Assembly: GCA_958448685.1 (NCBI GenBank)
Contig: CAUDEV010000009.1
Coordinates: 1-25,199, forward strand
DNA from: an uncultured Alphaproteobacteria bacterium
Lineage (GTDB): Bacteria; Pseudomonadota; Alphaproteobacteria; RUG11792
Length of the DNA: 25,199 bases
Reading direction: 5' to 3'
The notes beneath the pieces are model-generated. The model had not been told where the DNA came from, made no database searches, and saw nothing but the letters and a program-made list of their open reading frames with translations. Below are positions 1 through 7,834 of the stretch, one piece after another. Each line of letters starts with the position of its first letter. Positions within the stretch are counted from its first letter, which is position 1. The translations under genes were made by a program, and so were the position numbers.

Positions 1-115
1 CTAAATTTCGTAAATCAATCCCTTTCTCCTCGTTCCTTTCGAAAAAAATAATATAGTATCCTTTAACCTTTTAGCAATCTTTATTTAAATAACTATCAAC
101 TTTTAGGAGTAATTT

Positions 116-727
116 ATGAGAATTTATATGACAATTTGGGGTGGTGAAAAGGATGTCAAACTTAAGCAGATTAAGTTTGATAACTGCTGTATTGATGATC
201 ACAAAAAACCAGAAATTTTTATTAGACTTGATAAGAAATATGAGGAATGTTTTATGCGCCCTCAGCTTATGAAACTTCATGATAAGTACGGGAAAACCTT
301 GTTTTTGGCTATGGAATGTTGGTTGAATTTCAGGTGTTATGAATCTGATATGAACAATTATAATGGCATTGAAATTGTGGCGAGAGATCTTAGGATTCCG
401 GGGATTGGATCTCCTTCAAAACATTATATCGAGAAACTTTTGATGAATGTTTGTAATGTGAAGTTTGCACGTCATGTGATGTCGAAAAAAGAGATTCGTG
501 AGGAAAAACGTCGTGAGGAGATGATCAAAATACTGAAGGAACACGATGCGCCAAGGAAGAAAATGGAACAAAGGCTTCGTATGAGGAGTTTCCCAGTTTT
601 TCTAAAACGTATAAATTATCATGGGTATTTTCTGAGAATTGTTGTGAGAAATAGATTGGTATTTAAGGATAAAGAATGTAAAGCTTTATCAATTATTTCT
701 GAAGTTCCAGCATTATCCCCGACATAG
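116..727 (+). CDS. Hypothetical protein, possible phage-type replication protein remnant
   Basis: The product is 203 aa and I do not recognise it with confidence. The start is supported by an AGGAG motif at 104-108, seven bases before the ATG. Residues about 48-110 have a helical layout (KYGKTLFLAMECWLNF, then a predicted winged-helix-like stretch with NYNGIEIVARDL). This loosely recalls the N-terminal domain of phage or plasmid replication proteins of the DUF4373 type. A strongly charged segment rich in Arg, Glu and Lys follows (REEKRREEM), as is common in those proteins. The last 60 residues are basic and look unlike the front half, so the tail may have arisen by frameshift or truncation. 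Base composition looks less AT-rich than the chromosomal genes nearby, consistent with an acquired origin. No lineage-specific function can be given. Confidence 0.5.
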   Translation: MRIYMTIWGGEKDVKLKQIKFDNCCIDDHKKPEIFIRLDKKYEECFMRPQLMKLHDKYGKTLFLAMECWLNFRCYESDMNNYNGIEIVARDLRIPGIGSPSKHYIEKLLMNVCNVKFARHVMSKKEIREEKRREEMIKILKEHDAPRKKMEQRLRMRSFPVFLKRINYHGYFLRIVVRNRLVFKDKECKALSIISEVPALSPT

Positions 728-810
728 GCGCTAGCAACGCGAATATATGGATTTATAAAGCGAGAGATCTGGGGCGCTAAAATCCGCTTTTCAAAATGCA
801 GATAATAGCA

Positions 811-854
811 GGCGCGACGTGTGGTATAATATTAAAGATATCACACGCCGCGCC
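811..854 (+). repeat. GC-tipped palindrome family, copy 1
   Basis: This is an imperfect inverted repeat of 44 bases. The arms are ggcgcgacgtgtgg and its near complement ending cacacgccgcgcc, around an AT-rich centre with TATAATATT (tataat at 825-830). Copies with the same architecture lie at 17070-17114 (opposite orientation) and 19329-19376. Shared features are a CG-only outer stem, a second stem of the gtgtgg/cacac type, a TATAAT or TAAAAT half-site and an AT-rich loop. It lies 84 bases after the stop of the upstream gene, so it could act as a processed 3' hairpin. It has no T-run, so it is not a standard rho-independent terminator. Confidence 0.8.
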
Positions 855-871
855 CCAAGAATCTCTTTCAA

Positions 872-913
872 TAACCCTTCCACCTTCGGGATGGTGGATG
901 TTAGTTAACCCTT
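872..913. repeat. Short hairpin flanked by direct repeats
   Basis: The direct repeat taaccctt occurs at 872-879 and 906-913. Between them is a small hairpin with stem tccacc/ggtgga. No gene depends on it directly. It may be part of a folded RNA together with the adjacent 963-1048 repeat, or a scar of a small insertion. Confidence 0.4.
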
Positions 914-1048
914 AGACATATCGCAGATGGAGCACGATTTGCGACGTATATAAATAAAGTGTGGCACGGAAGCGTGAATTAGAAAGAAGACCTCACCGGA
1001 AAACTTCATTGACACCGCAGGGACACCTATAGCGCTTTCGGTAGACAT
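905..1048 (-). CDS. Possible 47-aa small protein within repeat copy A
   Basis: A minus-strand frame opens with ATG at 1046-1048 and reads MSTESAIGVPAVSMKFSGEV before continuing to a TAA at 905-907. The start codon coincides with the edge of the repeat, and copy B (25095 onward) begins with the equivalent MSSESAIGAPAVSS, which supports a coding origin. Copy B is frameshifted by one base and stops after 18 aa, which argues that at least one copy is dead or that the conservation is at RNA level. No Shine-Dalgarno motif is evident. I do not recognise a family. Confidence 0.25.
   Translation of the reverse strand: MSTESAIGVPAVSMKFSGEVFFLIHASVPHFIYIRRKSCSICDMSKG
963..1048 (-). repeat. 86-nt dispersed repeat, copy A (inverted partner of 25095-25181)
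   Basis: Read on the minus strand from 1048, this copy matches 25095-25181 over its whole length with about 85% identity. The first 39 bases differ at only two positions. A variable stretch of about 14 bases with a one-base indel follows, then ccggtgagg and a final block ending cttccgtgc. On the plus strand a small stem cacg-gaag-cgtg is kept in copy B as cacg-gaag-tgtg, a change from G-C to G-T pairing that preserves the stem. It does not match tRNA, 5S, tmRNA, SRP RNA or RNase P RNA motifs that I know. Confidence 0.75.
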
Positions 1049-1099
1049 AACATATCAAAGTGGTGTAGAATTACAGAAATAAGTTGAGAAAAATTTTAA

Positions 1100-3286
1100 A
1101 TGAATTCTGAATTAACAGAGCTGTTATCTGATTCCATTGTTGATTTGCCTATTGCTTTTGCAACTTGGAAAACGCAAGGCGCAGAAATATTTGTATCTGA
1201 TAGATTGAAACAAATAATAAAGGTAAACACAAATATTTTGAATCCATATGATTTTGTGAAGAGTATGCAAAAGATATTTGGTTCATTTTTGAATATCTCT
1301 GTTGAAAAAGTATCTCAACCTGATTTCTTCGGAAATTATTCTTCCACAGTTAATATTTTGGGTCAGGAATATACTTTGAAACTTTCTTTCAATAGGACGA
1401 AACAGGTTTATATATTTTTGATTGATCATAAAATTGAAAAGAATTTGGACAACAATTTAGCTGAAATTCTTGATAATCTTCCAATTTATATTTGGCAAAA
1501 GAATAAAGATTTGAAATTAACTTATTGCAACAAGCCCTATGCTGATGCGTTAGAATCAACAAAAGAAAGTGCAATAAAAAATAACTTAAGATTAATTCCG
1601 CAATCGAAGAATTCAGTTTATATCGATCATAGTCTTTATTTAACAAAACCTAAAAAATTAACTGAGCATATTATAATCAACGGTTCCAGAAGGTTAATTT
1701 CCATTGAAGAAACTCCCTTTTTAGGAAAGGAAAAATCAACAGGAATAGCGATTGATATAACAGAAAGAGAAGAGCTCGAAAAAAGCTATAAAAATTATAA
1801 AAAACAAACAGAAGACACTTTAAATAATATATCTGTTCCAGTTGCTGTTTTTGATGAAAATAGTATTTTGATTTTTGCGAATGAAGCTTTGATAAATCTC
1901 TTTTCTATTGAAAAACTGGATATTTCTGAAAATTGCAAATTCGCAGATATCATTGATTATATCCTGAGTAATAATTCTTTATTAATGACAGAAGACATAG
2001 CAAAATATAAAGAAATCACTAAGGACTTGTTTCAAACTATTATCGAACCTTATCATACAAACCTACAGCTTGCAAATGGAAAAATTTTCAATGTTAATAT
2101 AACCCCAAATCAGGCTGGAGGCTTAATATTCGTATTTGAGGATGTTTCAGATAGAATTACATTAGAAAGAAAATTAAATTCGATATCATCAATTCAAGGA
2201 GAAATATTGAATTATTTATCTGAAGGTGTTGTTGTTTTTGGATCTGATAATAAAATAAAAATTGCGAACCAATTCTTAGCAAAACTATTGCAACTTCCTG
2301 AAAATCAAGATTTTAAAGAACTTCACATTTCTGACTATTTTAAATCTGCAAAAAATATCTTCGGTTCAAAAGAAGAATTTGAATTTTGGATTTCAAAGTT
2401 GATTAATAAAATAGCAAAAAGATCTGAATTTTCCGAAACATTAAATTTACAATCAGGGCAATTTATAAAATATGAATATATACCTCTTCCTGAAGGATTT
2501 AATTTAATAAGATTCTCAGAAATTACGGATAGTATAAATCTTGAAAAAGTACAAAATGAAAAGACAGAATTACTTAATCAAATAGACGAGACAAAATCTA
2601 GTTTAATTTCAAATATATCTCGTGAAATAAAATCACCCTTGCAGACTGCTTCAGGATTTGCGGAAGTTCTTTATAATAAATACTTTGGAGAATTAAATGA
2701 AAAACAACTCGGGTATTGCCGAGGAATAATAGAGTCAATTGAAACTTTAATAAATATCTCTGATTCTGTTATAAATCTTGCTAATCTGGAGTCAGGAATT
2801 TTGAAACTAAAATATGAAGAAACTGATTTATCGAAATTTATAAATGAATTGGCTGATACATTTTCAAAACAAATACATACTCAAAATATCAAAATAAAAT
2901 CCGAATTTAATACGCAAGATTTTATGGTTTTTATTGATAGAAAAATAATGCAACAAGTCTGTTATCAAATAATAAATAAAATACGACAAAATGCATCAAA
3001 ACAAATAATTGTTTCTATTGCTGTTAATGTTCCAGAAAATATGCCAGATTATTTTAATTTTATGATGAAAACTCAAAACGTTGTATTGGATAACTCGGAT
3101 GTACAAAAAATAAATGATGTTTTAATTAACGATTTAAAAAGCAATGTCTTGAATACCTCTTTAGATTTTGGTTTGATATTTGCGAATAAAGCTATCAGAT
3201 CACATAATGGGAAAATGTTCTTAAAATCAGATGACAAAGAAACAATCATAACTTGTTGTCTGCCTATAAAACAATTTTTGCAATAA
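1100..3286 (+). CDS. divL: DivL-like PAS-domain pseudo-histidine kinase
   Basis: The product is 728 aa and cytosolic, with no membrane segments. It has a degenerate N-terminal PAS-like region (about 15-110), three further PAS-like regions (about 120-223, 240-352, 365-477), a HisKA-type dimerisation helix pair (about 495-570) and an eroded HATPase region (590-725). The HisKA block GFAEVLYNKYFGELNEKQ resembles alphaproteobacterial DivL. DivL is known in Caulobacter as an atypical kinase with Tyr at the usual His position; it binds DivK and modulates CckA in the CtrA pathway. Here the H-box reads SNISREIKSPLQ, so Arg508 occupies the phospho-acceptor position. The G1 box (DxGxG) is not visible and the G2-like region reads DFGLIFANKAIRSHNGK. 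The protein is therefore probably a non-catalytic signalling scaffold. The family call is fairly firm; strict DivL orthology is inferred. Confidence 0.72.
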   Translation: MNSELTELLSDSIVDLPIAFATWKTQGAEIFVSDRLKQIIKVNTNILNPYDFVKSMQKIFGSFLNISVEKVSQPDFFGNYSSTVNILGQEYTLKLSFNRTKQVYIFLIDHKIEKNLDNNLAEILDNLPIYIWQKNKDLKLTYCNKPYADALESTKESAIKNNLRLIPQSKNSVYIDHSLYLTKPKKLTEHIIINGSRRLISIEETPFLGKEKSTGIAIDITEREELEKSYKNYKKQTEDTLNNISVPVAVFDENSILIFANEALINLFSIEKLDISENCKFADIIDYILSNNSLLMTEDIAKYKEITKDLFQTIIEPYHTNLQLANGKIFNVNITPNQAGGLIFVFEDVSDRITLERKLNSISSIQGEILNYLSEGVVVFGSDNKIKIANQFLAKLLQLPENQDFKELHISDYFKSAKNIFGSKEEFEFWISKLINKIAKRSEFSETLNLQSGQFIKYEYIPLPEGFNLIRFSEITDSINLEKVQNEKTELLNQIDETKSSLISNISREIKSPLQTASGFAEVLYNKYFGELNEKQLGYCRGIIESIETLINISDSVINLANLESGILKLKYEETDLSKFINELADTFSKQIHTQNIKIKSEFNTQDFMVFIDRKIMQQVCYQIINKIRQNASKQIIVSIAVNVPENMPDYFNFMMKTQNVVLDNSDVQKINDVLINDLKSNVLNTSLDFGLIFANKAIRSHNGKMFLKSDDKETIITCCLPIKQFLQ

Positions 3287-3394
3287 ACAAATTCTGAACA
3301 TGCGCATGATAATCTTTTAGATCAAGATAATCGTTTGTGAAAAATAGTTATTTGAGGCAACAAAAATATTTGTAAATTATAAAAAGGAGGCTTT

Positions 3395-3481
3395 ATGCAA
3401 ATAAAGTATCCGCACAAGAATAAACTATATTGTTCTTACCAGAAAATACAAAATCCGGAGACCATCCAAAAGTTTTTGTAA
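3395..3481 (+). CDS. Possible 28-aa leader peptide or gene remnant
   Basis: A strong AGGAGG motif sits four bases before an ATG that opens a 28-codon frame (MQIKYPHKNKLYCSYQK...). A different frame over the same bases, 3424-3486, reads TILFLPENTKSGDHPKVFVKI and matches the tail of the fragment at 3658-3783. The good ribosome site may therefore have belonged to a gene that has since decayed. Low certainty that the small peptide is functional. Confidence 0.25.
   Translation: MQIKYPHKNKLYCSYQKIQNPETIQKFL
3457..3481 (+). repeat. Direct repeat of a GDHP-coding gene tail, copy 1
   Basis: The block beginning ggagaccatcca recurs at 3748-3772. In its own frame each copy encodes GDHP followed by a hydrophobic tail and a stop codon (GDHPKVFVKI and GDHPEICVNRK). 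This points to two decayed members of one gene family placed in tandem. Confidence 0.55.
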
Positions 3482-3485
3482 AAAT

Positions 3486-3680
3486 ATGATTTATACAGCA
3501 GAAAAAATTTCTTTAAAAGAGGTTCGTCAAAATATAGTTGGTATTATAAAAACACATGTAGGGAATTTACTCGATATTCTTTCTCAAGAAATTGGTGAAT
3601 GCTTCCAGCAAGTTATAGTTAATTACAAGAAATACTACAATAAGATTATCAACCTAAATACAACCTATCGGAACAACTAG
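3486..3680 (+). CDS. Hypothetical 64-aa protein
   Basis: The frame reads MIYTAEKISLKEVRQNIVGI and ends in a Tyr/Asn/Lys-rich tail. It is predicted helical and soluble. It sits between the two GDHP tail copies and its ATG overlaps the stop of the first tail frame. There is no clear Shine-Dalgarno site just upstream. It may be a remnant of the same decayed locus. No family is recognised. Confidence 0.3.
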   Translation: MIYTAEKISLKEVRQNIVGIIKTHVGNLLDILSQEIGECFQQVIVNYKKYYNKIINLNTTYRNN

Positions 3681-3783
3681 TGTTTCAGCATTCAGAGGAA
3701 TTAATTTATCGGATAAACATACAATAGCCCCTGTTCCTCTCTTTGTTGGAGACCATCCAGAGATTTGTGTAAATAGGAAATAA
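3658..3783 (+). pseudogene. Fragment of an unidentified gene, GDHP tail copy 2
   Basis: An open frame without a start codon runs from 3658 to the TAA at 3781-3783. It encodes a protein-like tail (IQPIGTTSVSAFRGINLSDK, then HTIAPVPLFVGDHPEICVNRK). The final part resembles the frame at 3424-3489 (TILFLPENTKSGDHPKVFVKI). The amino acid content looks like real coding sequence, but nothing upstream restores the N-terminus. The family is unknown to me. Confidence 0.4.
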
Positions 3784-3812
3784 AGAGGTAAGATAGAATA
3801 GAAAATAAAAAT

Positions 3813-3983
3813 ATGAAAGAAATGAATTACGAAATGAAAACTACAAAAGAAGAGAAAGCCAAAAATGAACAGCTAAAGGCAATGGCTGTATCTATATTAC
3901 AAGGCAGAGGCAAGGATTTAGCCGCAGTTCATGACGTCTTGAATATTAAATCAAACACTTGTTCTAGATTGAAAAATTTTTGA
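3813..3983 (+). CDS. Hypothetical 56-aa protein running into the ATPase pseudogene
   Basis: The frame opens with ATG at 3813 and reads MKEMNYEMKTTKEEKAKNEQ, then LKAMAVSILQGRGKDLAAVH and a short tail. The front half is charged and helical. The last 18 or so codons overlap the 3' end of the minus-strand ATPase pseudogene (3929-4450), so the present stop may be an accident of a junction between two unrelated pieces. I see no strong Shine-Dalgarno motif. It could be the N-terminal remnant of a larger gene cut by insertion or deletion. Confidence 0.35.
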   Translation: MKEMNYEMKTTKEEKAKNEQLKAMAVSILQGRGKDLAAVHDVLNIKSNTCSRLKNF

Positions 3984-4450
3984 CAATTTAAATCGAAATT
4001 CGGAATAAATGGGGATTTATCAGAAGATTCAAATTTTTCTGATTGTGAAAATCCTTGAAGGTCTAATATTGCTATACGTCCTGCTAAAGATTCAGATACC
4101 CCTTTCATCAAATGAAATTGCTGTGATCCAGTTAACCAAAATTGGCCTCTGTCATCGGATTGATCAACGATTATCTTTATATATTGAAACAATTGTGGGA
4201 CCTTTTGAATTTCATCAATTAAAATAGGAAGCTTATAAGTTTGAAAGAATAATGCCGGATCATTTTGCGCTAACGAACAAGCCATCACATCATCTAAAGA
4301 AACAAATGTCCGATTCGCTTCTATTAAATTTCTAAATAATGTAGTCTTGCCAACTTGCCTGGGACCATTGATTAATACAACCTTGAAAGAGGTAGAAGCT
4401 TCTAAAATTTTTTTTGACAGAGTTCTTTGAAAAAACTTTGCATAAATTAT
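3929..4450 (-). pseudogene. Truncated AAA_14/DUF4143-type ATPase
   Basis: The open frame carries a Walker A motif (GPRQVGKTT), the Walker B-like LPILIDEIQKVP and the sensor region GQFWLTGSQQFHLMKGVSES, followed by LAGRIAILDL. These are hallmarks of the AAA_14 ATPases that normally carry a C-terminal DUF4143 domain, about 380-450 aa in all. Here only about 170 codons remain: the protein ends soon after GFSQSE and the DUF4143 half is missing. Upstream, the frame reads back through FFQRTLSKKILEAS to a TGA at 4451-4453 without an ATG; only ATT or ATA could serve. Such ATPases are common accessory genes and often decay. It is almost certainly inactive. Confidence 0.8.
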
Positions 4451-4531
4451 TCATAATCTTTTTATCTAATTTTATCAGAATTTAATATTTTTCTCAATTC
4501 AATTGCAAATATTTTACGTTTCAAACGTTTC

Positions 4532-5141
4532 TCAATTCCCAGACAACAATCTTTTCCCACGATGTTTCAAAGAGCCATCGCCATTGACATATGAATATAG
4601 AGTGGCTGTTGTAATGTTTAGTTTCTTCGCAACTTCTGATGCAATTGACTTTGGATCGCTCATTGCTGCAATCGCTATTTTTAATGCTGAGACGTCCATT
4701 TTCCTTGGTCTTCCTCCCATACGTCCTCTAGCTCTCGCTGCCTGAAGACCTGTTTTTCTCTCTATTATCAGCTCTCTCAAACTCAGCAAGTGAGGCAAAT
4801 ATCCCAAAAACTAATCGGCCATTCGGAGTTATTGTATCAATTTGGGCTTCCTCCTCTATCAAAACCTTGAATCCTATGTTTTTTTGAGACAATTCATCTA
4901 TCGTTGTAATAAGACTCTTCAAATCTCTTCCAACTTTATCTAATTTCCAAACGACTAACGTATTTCCAGGTGGTAAAGCCTTCAGACATTGAGCAAGTCC
5001 AGGTCTTGCATCATTTTTTCCTGAAGCCATGTCGTAATAAATACGATTTCGGTCAACTCAGGCTTCTATAAGAGCATCTCTTTGTAAATCTAAATTTTGC
5101 GAACCATCGTGTTTCGATACTCGCATATAACCTATTAACAT
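4532..5141 (-). pseudogene. Serine recombinase (Tn3-type resolvase/invertase), broken
   Basis: The original start is ATG at 5139-5141, encoding MLIGYMRVSKHDGSQNLDLQ; the catalytic Ser is in the RVSK motif. An in-frame TGA at 5058-5060 falls where the family has a Gly-like codon (EA-stop-VDRNRIYYD). The frame then continues through NTLVVWKLDKVGRDLKSL and FASLAEFER. A second lesion near 4771, best explained by loss of two bases in a GA repeat, shifts the reading so that ELIIERKTGLQAARARGRMG and the C-terminal helix-turn-helix (ITTATLYSYV) lie in another frame. With both lesions repaired the protein would be about 200 aa, normal for the family. It marks an old transposon, integron-like or invertible element in this accessory stretch. 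Confidence 0.9.
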
Positions 5142-5698
5142 TTTTCAAAAACGTCGCTAAATAATATAGATTCAGCACAGCAAAGTTAGTGTTGATTAAT
5201 CAACGGGTTTATTTATAATAATTCGATACTCCTCCTTTCAATTTTATAACCACTAAAAAAACGGAGGCTTATTAAACATACTAAAGGATACGAATGATAG
5301 TATCATGTTGATCTATCACGTTATATTATAACTACAAGATATTTTTTAAACAAAGAATATAGCAGTTAGTCCTGAACAATGCATAAACCCCATGCCCTAT
5401 CTCTGTCCAAAGCCAATCATTTTCGAATATGACTATTATAATAAAGAAGACGATTTAATTGAACTTCGATATTAGAGTACTTTTTGAAAATCTTTTGAAA
5501 TGAAGTTGTCATAAAAGTCTTAGATAATGAATGAAATTATTCAGTTTTATTAAGATATCATTGATGATAGGGGAGATACGATTAATAAAATCGTTTAAAT
5601 TGATATTGGTAGCATGTTTTTTAATAAGAAGGGCGGAGATGTGTTTAAAAATAGATAACTATTTTGTAAAAAACTTACATTAACATAACGTTATGTTT
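5142..5698. other. AT-rich interval between recombinase pseudogene and rsh; possible gene debris
   Basis: I find no complete gene in these 557 bases. A protein-like frame on the plus strand from 5350 to the TAG at 5473-5475 contains an ATG at 5392 and reads MPYLCPKPIIFEYDYYNKED before ending DLIELRY. It has no ribosome site and is probably a remnant. The bases just upstream of the recombinase start would be the place for its res sites, but I cannot define them. The interval ends with the palindrome at 5682-5697. Confidence 0.5.
5682..5697. terminator. Perfect 16-bp palindrome at the rsh stop codon
   Basis: The sequence aacataacgttatgtt is its own reverse complement and lies one base beyond the rsh stop codon. 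It is AT-rich with almost no loop. On the minus strand it is followed after a few bases by a T-run (gtttttt), so it might contribute to termination of rsh, but it could equally be a protein-binding site. Confidence 0.35.
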
Positions 5699-7834
5699 TT
5701 AAAGTCTTGTTACGTTTCTTATAAATTCTTTACTTCTAAGATCTGCAATTATCATACTCAATTGAGCTATATCTTTCACATCTAGTTCTATTTGAATTTG
5801 TACGAAATTTTCAAATTTTTCTCCGATTTTCAAATTTGTTATATCCGCATATCTTTTTTCAATTATTTCTGCTATATTCGCAAGATTTCCTGCAGCATAG
5901 ATAGTTAATATACTCAATTTAGCAGGATATTTTACCTTATCAGAAATGCTATCCATTTGCCAATTTAAAGAAATTATTTTTGCCTCAGTTGAATCTTCCT
6001 GATCAAGCAAAACATGACATTCTTCTATATGAATTTCAACGCCTCGATCTTTATAAACTACTCCAACAATTTTATCTCCAGGAACAGGTGTACAACAATT
6101 AATTGGAAGTATTGGAACATTTGGAAGACCTATTATTGGAAGTGTTTTCTGTTTATCGGTTTTATCTTCTTGAGTTAGTTCTATTTTTGTGTTCTTTAAT
6201 TTATTATAAGATTCTAAAATTTCATGCATTGTGATTTCTGACGAACCTATAGCAAAGAAGAAAGCTGGGGTACTTTCCTTTTTGAAAATATTTTTTAGTA
6301 ATGATAAATCTGAATTTGTAAGTTCTATATTATGTCTTTTAAAAAATTCTTCGAAATTCGTTTTTCCTATCATTTCAATTTGTTCTTTTTCCATTGCATT
6401 CAATGCTTTTTTCAAAGCACTTTTGGCTCTTATTGTTATGATAAACGATTCCCAAGATTCTTGAGGAACCGCTTTTGGGTCAGTAAAAATTTCAATTTGA
6501 TCTCCGTTTTCTATAACTGTTTTTAAAGGAGCTTCTTTATCATTAATTTTTGCCCCAACAGCATGATTCCCAACATCTGAATGAATAAAATACGCAAAGT
6601 CTAGAACTGTTGCTCCTTTGGGCATTGAAACAATTTTGCCTTTTGGTGTAATACAAAATATTGTATTAGAAGATATTTCAGTTTTTGAATTTTCTAGAAA
6701 TTCTTCCATTCCGGTTGTATTTTCCAAAACTTGAACCAGTTTATTAAGCCATTTCTGATTTAATGTATCTTTTTTCTTTTCTGTGTTACCAGATTTATAA
6801 TCCCAATGCGCTGCTATACCATATTCTGCGATAAGATGCATTTCTTTTGTTCGAATTTGCACTTCAATACGCTTATTTAATGGCCCAATAACACAAGTAT
6901 GAAGAGATTGATAGCTATTGTTTTTTGGAGTACTTATATAATCTCGAAATCTCCCAGGAACTACTAAATAATTCCTGTGAATTATCCCAAGAACTTGATA
7001 ACACTGAGGAACTGTATCAACTATTATTCTAAAGGCCATAATATCTGAAAGTTGATCAAATGAAATGTTTCTTACATTCATTTTTTCCCAAATAGAATAT
7101 GGTGTTTTTAATCTTCCAGAAATTGTGCAATCGATGTTTAATCCTTTCGTCAACTCGAGTAATTTAGAACTTATTGAAGAAATAATTTCCTCTGAAGATT
7201 CATAAAGATTTTTTAACCGGCTTTTTATTGAATTATAAATATCAGGATATAATTCCATAAATGCAATATCCTGCATTTCATCTTTTATCGTAATAATTCC
7301 AATTCTCTCAGCGAGAGGTGAATAAACTTCTAAGGTTTCTTTTGCTATAAATTGCCTTCTAGATATACTTTTTTTAAATTTTAAAGTTCGCATATTATGC
7401 AGTCTATCCGCTAACTTTATAATTAACACTCTGATATCAGATGCAGCTGATATAAGTAGCTTTTTAAAATTTTCCGTTTGTTTTTCCGCAAGTAATGATA
7501 ACTCAAATTTTGATAATTTAGTCACTCCATTGACTATATTTGCAATTTGCGTTCCAAACAAAGTTTCTATTTCTTCAATCGTGGCATTGGTATCTTCAAC
7601 TGTGTCATGAAGTATTCCAGCAATTATAGTATCCTGATCCATTTTCAAAGAAATTAAAATACTCGCAACTCCAATAGGATGAGAAATATATGGCTCTCCG
7701 GATTCTCTCAGTTGGGTTCCGTGTTTGTCTAAAGCAAACATATAAGCTTTTGTTATTAAGTCTTCATCAACCTTATTTGTATAAGACTTTATTTCGGAAA
7801 TTATATTTTGTGGAGATTTTAATTGCAATTCCAA
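5699..7834 (-). CDS. rsh: Bifunctional (p)ppGpp synthetase/hydrolase, RelA/SpoT family
   Basis: This is a full-length Rsh of 711 aa that makes and degrades the alarmone (p)ppGpp. The HD hydrolase domain is intact: His52 in YISHPIGVA, the His76-Asp77 pair in ILHDTVEDT and Asp143 in LADRLHNMRTL. The synthetase domain (about 230-345) carries YSIWEKM, LSDIMAFRIIV, GRFRDYISTPKNNSYQSLHT and RIEVQIRTKEMH. The RFRD stretch corresponds to the RxKD loop of bifunctional enzymes (K to R here), not the acidic loop of RelA. TGS lies at 391-452, a zinc-finger-like region with INCCTPVPGDKIVG follows, and a C-terminal ACT domain occupies about 640-711. Alphaproteobacteria usually carry one such gene, so rsh is used. 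No obvious operon partner is present. Confidence 0.95.
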   Translation of the reverse strand: MELQLKSPQNIISEIKSYTNKVDEDLITKAYMFALDKHGTQLRESGEPYISHPIGVASILISLKMDQDTIIAGILHDTVEDTNATIEEIETLFGTQIANIVNGVTKLSKFELSLLAEKQTENFKKLLISAASDIRVLIIKLADRLHNMRTLKFKKSISRRQFIAKETLEVYSPLAERIGIITIKDEMQDIAFMELYPDIYNSIKSRLKNLYESSEEIISSISSKLLELTKGLNIDCTISGRLKTPYSIWEKMNVRNISFDQLSDIMAFRIIVDTVPQCYQVLGIIHRNYLVVPGRFRDYISTPKNNSYQSLHTCVIGPLNKRIEVQIRTKEMHLIAEYGIAAHWDYKSGNTEKKKDTLNQKWLNKLVQVLENTTGMEEFLENSKTEISSNTIFCITPKGKIVSMPKGATVLDFAYFIHSDVGNHAVGAKINDKEAPLKTVIENGDQIEIFTDPKAVPQESWESFIITIRAKSALKKALNAMEKEQIEMIGKTNFEEFFKRHNIELTNSDLSLLKNIFKKESTPAFFFAIGSSEITMHEILESYNKLKNTKIELTQEDKTDKQKTLPIIGLPNVPILPINCCTPVPGDKIVGVVYKDRGVEIHIEECHVLLDQEDSTEAKIISLNWQMDSISDKVKYPAKLSILTIYAAGNLANIAEIIEKRYADITNLKIGEKFENFVQIQIELDVKDIAQLSMIIADLRSKEFIRNVTRL

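Larger units (their letters stand above)
728..1099. other. Non-coding, repeat-rich interval between the hypothetical gene and divL-like gene
   Basis: This 372-base gap has no long reading frame. It holds a GC-tipped palindrome (811-854), a small hairpin flanked by direct repeats (872-913) and an 86-nt repeat (963-1048) whose inverted partner is at the right end of the window. It is visibly richer in G and C than the flanking genes. I see no convincing Shine-Dalgarno motif directly in front of the ATG at 1100; the sequence there is a run of A and T. The stretch looks like accessory or RNA-coding DNA rather than simple spacer. Confidence 0.6.

Noticed and set aside
71..280. Minus-strand frame of 69 codons
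   Set aside because: It lies opposite the hypothetical gene at 116-727, which has a good ribosome site; composition is a shadow of that strand.
811..854. Palindrome copies as a CRISPR array
   Set aside because: The copies are kilobases apart with no regular spacers and no cas genes are nearby.
963..1048. The 86-nt repeat as a tRNA, 5S, tmRNA, SRP RNA or RNase P RNA piece
   Set aside because: None of the conserved core motifs of those RNAs is visible, and no cloverleaf or known stem pattern can be drawn.
5058..5060. In-frame TGA in the recombinase as a sign of a changed genetic code (TGA read as Trp)
   Set aside because: The family has a Gly-like residue there, not Trp; a second frameshift is present in the same gene, and surE ends in TGA at a normal C-terminus, so TGA is a stop codon.
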